Source: Bin55 sp965220235 (GTDB taxonomy: Bacteria; Pseudomonadota; Gammaproteobacteria; Pseudomonadales; Azotimanducaceae). From it: 64,000 bases of DNA. A model generated the notes under the pieces. The model saw only the letters and a program-made list of their open reading frames with translations, was not told where the DNA came from and did no database searches. The translations under genes and the position numbers were made by a program. The stretch covers positions 372,001 through 436,000 of the forward strand of contig OZ244815.1 in the NCBI GenBank assembly GCA_965220235.1, read 5' to 3'. Shown here one piece after another: positions 42,521 to 50,886 of this stretch (position 1 is the stretch's first letter; each line of letters starts with the position of its first letter).

Positions 42521-44767
42521 CTACTCGATCGTGAACGAAAGGGTCTGGTAGCCGGCTGTTTCCATCGCTGTCACGACGTCTTCTTGTGTATCAGGACAGA
42601 GCGCTACGGCACTGCCACCGCCACCAGCACCGGTAATTTTCGCCCCAAGCGCACCGTTACTACGTGCTAAGAACACTAGCTCTTCTAATGCTGGGGTTGA
42701 AATCTGAATAGTGTTCAGACATCCGTGCGCTATGTTCATCAGTTCACCCAGGTCCGAGAGGTTGCCGTTCGTAAACGCTTCGACCCCGTCGGTTGTGATG
42801 GATGCGAGCTGGTCGAAGACCATGTCGTACGCGACTTTGCGTCGCTCATGGGCTTGCCGCACCTGTTCCACCATGTTGGCAGTCAAACTCTCGTTTCCAG
42901 ACATGCCCACCACAAGTGGTACGGGTTTAGCTGGCCGGATGATTTCGTGCGCGGTGTCATCTGGATTCGTCGGTTGCTTGTAGAGCAATGGTTCGCCGTA
43001 AGTCGCGATCGTGTTATCGACGCCGGAAGGATTTCCGTGAGCGGAGCGTTCGCACTCGAACGCGAGCTCGTTAACACGCTCAGGTCTTAGATCGAGATCA
43101 AAATAATCGCTTAGTGCTCGGATGACAGCCACTGCTATTGCAGCGGATCCGCCTAATCCCATTGCGCGCGGCACGTTCGGGAAGACTTCGATGGCGAGAG
43201 GCTTCTCGTTCAGACCCAGTTGATGAAGCAGTAGCGCCAATACGCCGACTAATCCTTGCGGGTTATCTTCAGCTGTATGTATGCGTTGCTCAATGCCCCA
43301 CCGCGGAATGAGTAGAACCGGTTCCTCAGAAGGGACGACACGAGCTTCAACAGCCAACGGTAGCGGTAACGCTAAAGCAGGCCGCCCGTACACGACCGAG
43401 TGCTCGCCGAGTAAGATGACTTTGCCGCAAGCGGTACTTCGCGCTTGTTCGACGTCATCATCGGTTTGAGTCGAGCGTAAACGACGAAGGATATCTTGAG
43501 CGCGCCATACCTTTATGTCGCCTTCCTCGATTAAGGCGTCGACGACCTCGTCGAAATACTCATCGGGTACATTCGCGGTAGAGGCGACACTCCGAGCGTG
43601 TAAGTTCATATGGTGTTGCTGAATCCCCGCGGTCGACAGCGATCGGAGTGCCGCGAAGTTCTGTGCGAGACCTACCGCCCCCATGATCCCAGCAAGTTCA
43701 GGCGCGTTAGGCGAACCTAGGATTCGGTGATTAATTCCGACCGTTGGATTCGTCTCGAGGGATCCTCCGACTGTACCAACTTTCATTGGCATGTGAAGGA
43801 CGCCTACCAGAGCTCCACTGTCGGACTTGGACCACGATGTGAGTGCTCGGTATTGCCCGTCGACCGCAGCAAATGCGTGAGCGGCGGCTTCAATGGCGCG
43901 GAAATCGTTGCCGGTTGCCAGAGCGACCGCATCGATGCCATTCATGATGCCTTTGTTGTGAGTCACTGCACGATACGGGTCAGCGCGTGCCCAATCATTT
44001 GCGAGAATGATGCCGTCTCTTACTCGCTCGCCTGAGTAGTCGCCAGTCTCAAGATTCTCAACGGGAATCGTGAATTTTGCCGTGACCATCGAACGGTCGG
44101 TTAGATTCGAGAGGATTCGCAAAAACACCGTGCCGCCGGAGATGGTCTCGATCAAGCTCGCGACACCTTCGCACATGCTGTTAACGACGTTCGCACCCAT
44201 CGCGTCTCGCGTGTCAACCAGTAGATGCAACACGACGAGGGTGTCGTTCGATTCACCGACATCTCGATGGATATGTACTTCAATATCGACCGCACCGCCA
44301 CCACGAGCCACCATCTTGGGGTGGAGACTGTTAGCCAAATTCAAAATGGCTTCGCGTTTCTCTAGAAGGACCTTTTTCGCCTGATCAGGATCTTCGATAT
44401 TTGCGATTTGAACCTGCCCGATAAGTACCGGATCGGTGGTTTCGACTTCGATTCCACCTGATAGCCGCGTAATTCGTGCGGCCCCTGATAGTCCAGCAAC
44501 GATCGAAGGTTCTTCGACGACTAACGGTACGATGTAGTCCTTACCGTTGATCAGGAAATTCAAACCAAGACCAAGGGGTAAGCCCATGACCCCCACTACG
44601 TTCTCGATCATCCGATCGGCGGTCGGGGAGCGAAGGGTATGGGTACCGCTGTCTAAGGCTTTGATATCGGCTGTGCTTAACAGACCGCGCTCTTGCAACG
44701 CCTGTATTCGCGCGGAAACGTCAAGCTTGAAGAAGCCCGGGATTCTAGAGTTGGACTGTTGCGCCAT
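42521..44767 (-). CDS. Fused HMG-CoA reductase and mevalonate kinase
   Basis: A 748-residue fusion of two consecutive pathway enzymes. Residues 1-430 are a class II (bacterial-type) HMG-CoA reductase: EEPSIVAG (85-92, catalytic Glu), HNKG (270-273, Lys 272), GND (286-288, Asp 288) and HHMNLHAR (385-392, His 386). Residues 440-748 are a GHMP mevalonate kinase: GKVILLGEHSVVYG (448-461), PRAMGLGGSAA (533-543), GNPSGVDN (578-585) and KITGAGGGG (710-718). Motif 2 has Gly where SS is usual. There is no stop or frameshift between halves. It overlaps the phosphomevalonate kinase gene by 23 bases and leads into xthA. Confidence 0.92.
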   Translation of the reverse strand: MAQQSNSRIPGFFKLDVSARIQALQERGLLSTADIKALDSGTHTLRSPTADRMIENVVGVMGLPLGLGLNFLINGKDYIVPLVVEEPSIVAGLSGAARITRLSGGIEVETTDPVLIGQVQIANIEDPDQAKKVLLEKREAILNLANSLHPKMVARGGGAVDIEVHIHRDVGESNDTLVVLHLLVDTRDAMGANVVNSMCEGVASLIETISGGTVFLRILSNLTDRSMVTAKFTIPVENLETGDYSGERVRDGIILANDWARADPYRAVTHNKGIMNGIDAVALATGNDFRAIEAAAHAFAAVDGQYRALTSWSKSDSGALVGVLHMPMKVGTVGGSLETNPTVGINHRILGSPNAPELAGIMGAVGLAQNFAALRSLSTAGIQQHHMNLHARSVASTANVPDEYFDEVVDALIEEGDIKVWRAQDILRRLRSTQTDDDVEQARSTACGKVILLGEHSVVYGRPALALPLPLAVEARVVPSEEPVLLIPRWGIEQRIHTAEDNPQGLVGVLALLLHQLGLNEKPLAIEVFPNVPRAMGLGGSAAIAVAVIRALSDYFDLDLRPERVNELAFECERSAHGNPSGVDNTIATYGEPLLYKQPTNPDDTAHEIIRPAKPVPLVVGMSGNESLTANMVEQVRQAHERRKVAYDMVFDQLASITTDGVEAFTNGNLSDLGELMNIAHGCLNTIQISTPALEELVFLARSNGALGAKITGAGGGGSAVALCPDTQEDVVTAMETAGYQTLSFTIE

Positions 44768-45707
44768 GATGCTCCATTGTCAAATCCAAAAGGTTCAGAC
44801 CTTCGCGTACTACGTCTCGTTCAAACGTGTCGAGTGCCTCAGTATCTTCGCTTAATGCTACACCTGTATCGCCTCCACCTGCGCCACATGGCTTATACAG
44901 TACACCAGCGCGGTTCGCGATCTCAAGTGCGGTGCGGTGAGAAGGTCCGTAGATACCGAGGTTCGTTCCTTGGTCGAATTTGAACACGAATTCGTTGAGT
45001 TCCGCCAGGTTTCGTAGGAAAAGTCCGGAGTTGTGGAGAGAGTCTGCTACTGCATTCGCTAGTCGCCGCCACTGACTGACTTCCTCTCTTAGGCGAGTTT
45101 CAGTCAAAGAACGAAATTTCAAGAGCATTGGCTCCGTACTGGTGCTGCTACCGGTAAACACGAAGCGCATATGTAGTCCAGAGGGAGGCGTCACACGCTC
45201 CCCGGTACCGTTTTGAAAACGGCTTAGACCGCCTAATCGCGCGGCAACAATGTCCAATCCACTACCGTTTTTTCCGTGCAAGGAATTATGAAGGCTAATG
45301 AGTCGCTCAGTCGTGAAGCGATGTTCGGTGACGTGTCCTAGTGCTTCGGCAAGAGCCACCAAGATCGCGGCGCTTGAACCCACACCCAGCTTGTCATTGC
45401 CTTCGTAGAACGTGCTAGTATCCAGCACGAGCTCGGCGTGTTCGGGTAGTTTGGAATTCCCCGGTAGCGCATTGATTAGCGTTTTAAGAAGCTGCTGTCC
45501 GTCGTCTTCTAAAAGGGCAGCTAAGCTGTCAAAACGTCCCTGTGGCTCTAGACTGGAGCGGATCAACCATCCTCCTGTTGATTTGGTCGTCAGTGTCGCT
45601 GTTGCGACGCGATTTACGGCCAATACAAGCGCAGGCGCGTTGAGGAGCGCAATATAGTCACCGGAAAGTACCAATTTACCGGGGGCACGGCCCGTTATTC
45701 GGGTCAT
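44745..45707 (-). CDS. Phosphomevalonate kinase
   Basis: A 320-residue GHMP-family kinase. APGKLVLSGDYIAL (8-21), KLGVGSSAA (106-114), KNGSGLDIVAARLGG and KPCGAGGGDTGVA are its three nucleotide and substrate motifs; the SGLDIVAA form is typical of phosphomevalonate kinases. It phosphorylates 5-phosphomevalonate. It is the first gene of the operon; the next gene overlaps it by 23 bases. The first 115 codons and the upstream control region are duplicated at 46993-47462. Confidence 0.88.
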   Translation of the reverse strand: MTRITGRAPGKLVLSGDYIALLNAPALVLAVNRVATATLTTKSTGGWLIRSSLEPQGRFDSLAALLEDDGQQLLKTLINALPGNSKLPEHAELVLDTSTFYEGNDKLGVGSSAAILVALAEALGHVTEHRFTTERLISLHNSLHGKNGSGLDIVAARLGGLSRFQNGTGERVTPPSGLHMRFVFTGSSTSTEPMLLKFRSLTETRLREEVSQWRRLANAVADSLHNSGLFLRNLAELNEFVFKFDQGTNLGIYGPSHRTALEIANRAGVLYKPCGAGGGDTGVALSEDTEALDTFERDVVREGLNLLDLTMEHHGATVQL

Positions 45708-45829
45708 TGAGTTATGCGTTCAACGAATGTGGCGATATGCGATGACTCGGTCTTCTGCATTGTAGAGGCCGCTTTGAATGATGTGGCATTCACATATATG
45801 CACAATCGCACGCTCTAATCGAAGCCAAC
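45360..45829. repeat. 470-bp direct repeat, copy A
   Basis: This stretch covers the first 116 codons of the phosphomevalonate kinase gene and 122 bases upstream. It recurs at 46993-47462 with no gaps and about 14 mismatches by hand count (about 97% identity). The first 180 bases are identical, and the mismatches are all in the last 290. The two copies flank 1163 bases of unrelated sequence. Confidence 0.92.
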
Positions 45830-45830
45830 G

Positions 45831-46313
45831 CCAGTTCGAGCTTCTACGCATGAACCTGGAGGCCAACGGCGTCCGCAGAGCATCGATCTACAATCGCGCG
45901 GTTTTCTGTCACAACGGCACGGTGACACTCCACAGCCTCGATCGCTACGAGCGTGCCACAGGCATAAACCTCGGCGGCGTCTCCATCGGGCTGGCAGGTG
46001 AAACAGCCAGTTGCGTGCGAGTTGACGACATGAGCCTGCGCGACATCGGTTTCATGCACATCGATGCACAACGGGCAGAACCTCACATCCTCATTCGGCG
46101 CGAAAGGTGCTGGCGCGCGACCGTCCGGTTGTGTTTTTCGAAGACAGCAGGCGCCACCACGACACGAAGCTGCATGATCGAGTTTGCGAGGCGGAGCCAG
46201 ACTTCATCGAGGAGAGTCAGTTTGACGCCATCAACCACTGTTTGAATCGGCTGGGTTGCAAAACCGTCATAGAGCAGTTCAACGGCGGAATCGACGTCTT
46301 GCTGGCACCATAG
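45831..46313 (+). pseudogene. Truncated, frameshifted FkbM-family methyltransferase
   Basis: The protein fragment starts abruptly at the repeat junction with FELLRMNLEANGV, runs through VRVDDMSLRDIGFMHIDAQRAEPHIL, and then shifts frame at about 46095-46107 to continue VLARDRPVVFFEDSRRHHD. Those blocks, in this order, are typical of the FkbM methyltransferase domain. The N-terminal part is missing and one base has been gained or lost, so the gene is dead. The junction position indicates that it was cut by the rearrangement that created the 470-bp repeat. Confidence 0.7.
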
Positions 46314-46339
46314 GTCACAGCCGGGTCACGCGCTCCACG

Positions 46340-46942
46340 TCACATTTCGGCGACGCTATCCAGCACGAGTCGATGGAGCCGCCGCTCCCACTCTTCGAAC
46401 TCGTGGTCAAGATCAGGGCGGGGTTCGAGCGGTATCCAGTAGCAAAGCCACGGATCGTGGTCCCCTTCTTTTACTGCCCACCTGTCGGGCGTTGTCTCGG
46501 ACGTACGGAAGTGAAAAAACGACCGATCCATTCGACCGGCCAGAATCCCGGCAGGGATCCATCCCTCCTTACCCGACAGCCTGACTTTTGCACTATCGCC
46601 CTGACGTTCGACTACCTCCAGCCAATGGGCGCGCGGAACTTCGAAGTCGAGAGGTGTTTCGCGAGCAGGTTCATGATAAAGCATGGAACCCCGAACAGGT
46701 GCACGGCTGGAGTCAGTCAACGGCACCTCGATCGACGCAAGGAAGCGAACGCGTTCAAACGACGTGAGGCCCGTTTCCTCGGCGACCTCCCGGTCTGCTG
46801 CGAACTCGTACGACTCGCCTTCTTCGACGGTACCCGCTGGTACTTGAACGCCAACGTCTTGCGGCTTGAACACCAGCAGCTCCGGAACGCCGGCCTCGCT
46901 GATCCGCGTCACGTATGCTGTGACTTTCCTGATTACTTCCAT
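46340..46942 (-). CDS. NUDIX hydrolase in the inserted segment
   Basis: A 200-residue protein with a full NUDIX box: GTVEEGE-x7-REVAEETGL (about 37-59). It would hydrolyse a nucleoside diphosphate linked to another group; substrate unknown. The C-terminal region (HDPWLCYWIPLEPRPDL) is not part of the box and may set specificity. It appears richer in G+C than its neighbours and lies between the two copies of the 470-bp repeat, so it was probably acquired. No partner gene is close except the FkbM fragment. Confidence 0.85.
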   Translation of the reverse strand: MEVIRKVTAYVTRISEAGVPELLVFKPQDVGVQVPAGTVEEGESYEFAADREVAEETGLTSFERVRFLASIEVPLTDSSRAPVRGSMLYHEPARETPLDFEVPRAHWLEVVERQGDSAKVRLSGKEGWIPAGILAGRMDRSFFHFRTSETTPDRWAVKEGDHDPWLCYWIPLEPRPDLDHEFEEWERRLHRLVLDSVAEM

Positions 46943-46992
46943 TGCCTGGTCTCGCTACAACAAATGCAGTCGCCGACTGCTCACGCCTCCTG

Positions 46993-47340
46993 CAAGATCG
47001 CGGCGCTTGAACCCACACCCAGCTTGTCATTGCCTTCGTAGAACGTGCTAGTATCCAGCACGAGCTCGGCGTGTTCGGGTAGTTTGGAATTCCCCGGTAG
47101 CGCATTGATTAGCGTTTTAAGAAGCTGCTGTCCGTCGTCTTCTAAAAGGGCAGCTAAGCTGTCAAAACGTCCCTGTGGCTCTAGACTGGAGCGGATCAAC
47201 CAGCCTCCTGTTGCATTGGTCGTCAGTGTCGCTGTTGCGACGCGATTTACGGCCAATACAAGCGCTGGCGCGTTGAGGAGCGCAATGTAGTCGCCGGAAA
47301 GTACCAATTTGCCGGGGGCACAGCCCGTTAGACGGGTCAT
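46993..47340 (-). pseudogene. Truncated copy of the phosphomevalonate kinase gene
   Basis: The first 116 codons of phosphomevalonate kinase are repeated here, up to GVGSSAAIL; three unrelated codons and a stop follow (frame ends at 46981). It lacks the substrate and third nucleotide motifs and cannot be an active kinase. The start codon and the duplicated upstream sequence are intact, so a short peptide could still be made. Confidence 0.88.
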
Positions 47341-47462
47341 TGAGTTATGCGTTCAACGAATGTGGCGATATGCGATGACTCGGTCTTCTGCATTGTAGAA
47401 CCCACTTTGAATGATGTGGCATTCACGTATATGCACAATCGCACGCTCTAATCGAAGCCAAC
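46993..47462. repeat. 470-bp direct repeat, copy B
   Basis: The second copy of the stretch at 45360-45829, in the same orientation. It ends 21 bases before the cystathionine-synthase-like gene, so that gene's upstream region is itself part of the duplication. The inverted repeat GCAGTCG/CGACTGC (46966-46980) lies just before the copy. Confidence 0.92.
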
Positions 47463-47482
47463 TCAAGTTTGACTGACTATCC

Positions 47483-48691
47483 ATGCATAAAGCTTCACGT
47501 TCGGATCACCATCTTGAGACTCGCGCCGTCCACGGTGGGGAGCAAGTTGACGAACTCACGGGTGCATCTGCGCCTAATATCGTGATGTCGTCCACGTTCG
47601 TGTCAGACGATCCGGCAGGATTCTCGATCAAGGAATTCGAGGAAGATCGCCCCTACGTCTACACCCGTTGGGGTAATCCGACGATTGAGATGCTTGAGAA
47701 GAAGCTAATGAGTCTGGAGGGGGCAGAGCACTGTATTGCACTCGCATCGGGGATGGCGGCGACGACGACGCTTTTACTCGGCTTACTCAAATCCGGTGAT
47801 CACATGGTTATCAGCGACGTGTGCTATCCAGGTACCGCAGAGTATGTGCGCGACACGTTACCAAAGTACGGAATCGAGTCGACTCCGGTCGACTCAAGTA
47901 AAGTTGAGTTGCTCGCAGATGCGATTCAGTCAAACACGAAGTTAGTTTGGATTGAAACACCAGCGAACCCGACTCTCCGCCTGACTGATATCTCGGCAGT
48001 GGCTGGCGTTTCACATGAATACGGTCTCCCGCTCGTAGTTGATTCGACCTTTGCAACACCGGTGGCGACTCGACCTCTCACACTAGGTGCTGACTACGTA
48101 ATTCACTCTCTCACCAAGTACATCGGTGGACACGGCGACTCGATTGGTGGAGCGATTCTGGGTCGCCGCGAGCATATCGAAGAACTCCGCAACGATGCAA
48201 TGATCCACCTCGGCGGAATCATTAGTCCGTTCAACGCTTGGTTGATCGCTCGAGGCGCTGCAACGTTACCCGCACGCATGCGGATGCATGCTGATTCAGC
48301 CATGCAGGTCGCGAAATTCCTCGAAGGACATCCATCGGTACTACAGGTGAACTATCCTGGATTACCTAGTCACCCGCAACACGCTCTTGCCAAGCGACAA
48401 ATGGACAGCTTTTCAGGCATGTTGTCGTTCCAAGCGAAGGATGGAGATGCTACGGCTCATCGATTTGCTAAGGAATTAGAGGTTTTCCACTTCGCCGTCT
48501 CACTCGGGCATAGTCGAAGTTTGATGTATTGGGTGCCGACGGAGGAGGCACTTAGCACTGGTCTTTCACTCAACTCGGATCAAACAGCGGGTTATCGAGA
48601 TTTCGCCGGCGATGGGTTGTTTCGTGTATCCGTCGGATTAGAGCATCCGGACGATTTGTGCGAGGACCTAGCGCGGGTATTGGGAAACTAA
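47483..48691 (+). CDS. Cys/Met-metabolism PLP-dependent enzyme
   Basis: A 402-residue enzyme of the cystathionine gamma-synthase / methionine gamma-lyase family. ETRAVHGGEQ, YTRWGNPT, LASGMAAT, and the PLP-binding Lys in HSLTKYIGGHGD are typical. It either makes or breaks C-S bonds in sulfur amino acids; sequence alone does not separate synthase from lyase. It is divergent from the phosphomevalonate kinase operon, and its upstream DNA is repeat copy B. Confidence 0.9.
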   Translation: MHKASRSDHHLETRAVHGGEQVDELTGASAPNIVMSSTFVSDDPAGFSIKEFEEDRPYVYTRWGNPTIEMLEKKLMSLEGAEHCIALASGMAATTTLLLGLLKSGDHMVISDVCYPGTAEYVRDTLPKYGIESTPVDSSKVELLADAIQSNTKLVWIETPANPTLRLTDISAVAGVSHEYGLPLVVDSTFATPVATRPLTLGADYVIHSLTKYIGGHGDSIGGAILGRREHIEELRNDAMIHLGGIISPFNAWLIARGAATLPARMRMHADSAMQVAKFLEGHPSVLQVNYPGLPSHPQHALAKRQMDSFSGMLSFQAKDGDATAHRFAKELEVFHFAVSLGHSRSLMYWVPTEEALSTGLSLNSDQTAGYRDFAGDGLFRVSVGLEHPDDLCEDLARVLGN

Positions 48692-48717
48692 GACCATAGA
48701 AACCCGGGAACAGCACT

Positions 48718-49644
48718 CTAACGAGAATCTTCAACCACTACTCGAAACCCGCAGTTGCCGGTTGATGCGTTAGGTGCATTAGCGTATCGAGCCGCTACGC
48801 GATAACGATTACAGTAGCTCTCGTGACATAAATAGGAACCGCCTTTGAGGACCTTTCCAGTTCGAAACTGTGACGACTGATGGTTTGTACCAAACCAGTC
48901 TTCACACCATTCCCAAACGTTTCCGGCCATGTTAAATAAGCCATAACCGTTGGGTTGATACGCGTCGACTGGCGCAGTACCCGCATAGCCGTCAGCGACT
49001 GTATTCGAATCGGGAAACTCTCCTTGCCATATATTGCAGCAGTGTCTGCCATTAGGCTCTAATTCGTTTCCCCACGGGAATCTGTTCTGATCCAATCCAC
49101 CTCGCGCTGCGAATTCCCATTCCGCTTCCGTAGGTAATCGACAACCAGCCCAGCTACAGAATGCCTTCGCATCGTTCCATGTGATGTGTACGACAGGGTG
49201 TTCTTGAAGCGATCGGATATTGGAACCCGGTCCGAAAGGGCGACGCCAACAAGCACGGTCGGCGGCGATCCACCAAGGCGCTGCATTGACTTTCATCGAT
49301 TTGCTCGTGCGCTTACGGACTCGATTGATATAGAAGAGGTGGAAGACAAACGACCAGCCGGCACGCTCTGCATCCGTCTGATATCCGGTATCACGTACGA
49401 ATTCGCTGAATTGGGCATTTGTTACTGTTGTCGTCGAAATCTCTAATGAATCGACTTCGACTTCTCGTATCGGTCCTTCGTAATCCTCAATGTTGACGTC
49501 TGCGTCTTCAGATCCCATTCGAAATACTGATGCTGGCAGGTTTACGAAAGCCTGTTCAAGTTGGTTTCTTTTCCCATAGGTTCTATGTGAACACTTGAGC
49601 GGTTGAACCGAAGGCACGCAGCAAAATGGTTCGCGGGATTGCAA
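48718..49644 (-). CDS. Formylglycine-generating / SUMF1-family protein
   Basis: A protein of up to 308 residues from TTG 49644. The family part starts at about residue 36 (LPASVFRMGSED). GCRLPTEAEWEFAARGG, YGLFNMAGNVWEWCEDW and KGGSYLCHESYCNRYRVAAR are classic. The two Cys in LCHESYC match the copper-binding active-site pair, so this is likely an active formylglycine-generating enzyme rather than a non-catalytic homologue. No sulfatase gene is in the window. The first 30 residues look unlike the family; a later start is possible. Confidence 0.85.
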   Translation of the reverse strand: MQSREPFCCVPSVQPLKCSHRTYGKRNQLEQAFVNLPASVFRMGSEDADVNIEDYEGPIREVEVDSLEISTTTVTNAQFSEFVRDTGYQTDAERAGWSFVFHLFYINRVRKRTSKSMKVNAAPWWIAADRACWRRPFGPGSNIRSLQEHPVVHITWNDAKAFCSWAGCRLPTEAEWEFAARGGLDQNRFPWGNELEPNGRHCCNIWQGEFPDSNTVADGYAGTAPVDAYQPNGYGLFNMAGNVWEWCEDWFGTNHQSSQFRTGKVLKGGSYLCHESYCNRYRVAARYANAPNASTGNCGFRVVVEDSR

Positions 49645-49767
49645 GATTAATCGCCGAAGTACGACTTATCGAAGGCGACAGCCGTTTTAGTCGTAGGGAC
49701 TAAACCCTGAATAAACACTCCTGTGCGATACATAAATTCAGACCTCTGTCCTGACCTAAAACCAGGC

Positions 49768-50886
49768 CTAATCGACTCCCTGTTTGGCCATCATCTCTAG
49801 AGCATCTTCAGCAGCCTGCGATAGCTCATTAGCGGAGAAGTCTCCTATCTGTTTGAGCAACCAGTCTTGACTGACATCTACTTGCGTCCTTTCAATCCAC
49901 GTCGAAGCGGCGATGAAGTGCTTGAGGCGTGCCGCCTTTTCCTCCGCGGCGCTCGGATAGTCTCCGGGATCCTTGACCTTCATAAGCTCTGCCATGACCG
50001 GATCTACAAGCTGCCACGCTCTACGGGCTTTTTTCTCGTAACCGTATTCAGTTCGAGTGAGGTTACCGCTCAATTGAGCTGCAACTCCTATGAGCTGATA
50101 CGCTTCGAAACCTTGCTCTATCCGCCACCAATGATCTTCTCCCGGTGTAGAACCTTCCCTCCTGAGTTCAATCGCATCATCATTCACACCAAGCGAAGCG
50201 AGCGCTTCACGAGGCACGCCGGCACATTTTGCGGCAATCCAGGCGTGGTGGAAGTAGAGGTATTCTTGGCGCCATCTTTTTTGCCAATATGAGCCACCAT
50301 CAAAAATACGCTCGAACGTACTCAAGTATCGTGAAGCTTCATAACCATCCTCAATGAATTTACGAATTCTGAAAAGACCGCCGGTGCACATGTACTTAAG
50401 TACTGCGTAATCAGCAATCAAATGAGCATTGCAACGATCAACGAGATCGCCACCATCTGGCTGATTACTAGGGGTCGTGCAATTGGAATCGCCAAGCGTA
50501 TCAAGAACAATCCTTCGCTTGACGAGAGGTTCATCGAATACATGACGCCAAGTTAGGCTACTGTCCTTGACGTAAATCGGCATCGCCATTGGTATTTTTT
50601 CCAGGAACTCTTGGTCCAGTCTTGATTCACACTGCTGGGTAAATCCGCCACGAAGACCACGTTCATCTAACGGTTCGAGGAAACCAGGACAGCTGCTGTG
50701 AATCTCCTCCGTGGAATCACCCGGCCATACGACATAAGTACCTGCCTTGCGTTCTTCACTCGTCGATGTTGCTACGTTTTCAGTTGCGCGCGAAAAACAG
50801 ACAGGTAACAGTAGTAGGAAGCAGCCACAGCTCAACATTGTGATGAGGCGCATCGAATTGATCCTCATTCGTCTCGTTAGTTCCAA
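49768..50886 (-). CDS. Exported protein of unknown family, paralogue 1
   Basis: A 372-residue protein with a signal sequence (ITMLSCGCFLLLLPVCFSRA). It shares a domain with the next-upstream gene: CPGFLEPLDERGLRGGFTQQCESRLD, the pair RHVFDEPLVKRRIVLD, ADYAVLKYMC, WIAAKC, EQGFEAYQL, SAAEEKAARLKHFIAASTWI. Conserved Cys residues suggest periplasmic disulfides. No family is recognised and no catalytic pattern is clear. The C-terminal third is helical. The paralogue ends 10 bases inside this gene's start, so they are co-transcribed. Confidence 0.75.
   Translation of the reverse strand: MELTRRMRINSMRLITMLSCGCFLLLLPVCFSRATENVATSTSEERKAGTYVVWPGDSTEEIHSSCPGFLEPLDERGLRGGFTQQCESRLDQEFLEKIPMAMPIYVKDSSLTWRHVFDEPLVKRRIVLDTLGDSNCTTPSNQPDGGDLVDRCNAHLIADYAVLKYMCTGGLFRIRKFIEDGYEASRYLSTFERIFDGGSYWQKRWRQEYLYFHHAWIAAKCAGVPREALASLGVNDDAIELRREGSTPGEDHWWRIEQGFEAYQLIGVAAQLSGNLTRTEYGYEKKARRAWQLVDPVMAELMKVKDPGDYPSAAEEKAARLKHFIAASTWIERTQVDVSQDWLLKQIGDFSANELSQAAEDALEMMAKQGVD

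Noticed and set aside
42725..43090. A 121-codon + strand frame in the mevalonate kinase half
   Set aside because: It is antisense to well-conserved kinase motifs.
46256..47041. A 261-codon open frame on the + strand across the NUDIX region
   Set aside because: It is the antisense of the NUDIX gene, which has a complete NUDIX box; the + frame has no recognisable motif and crosses the repeat junction.
49867..50292. A 141-codon + strand frame inside the exported paralogue
   Set aside because: It is a shadow of the conserved minus-strand protein, and the paralogue does not conserve it.
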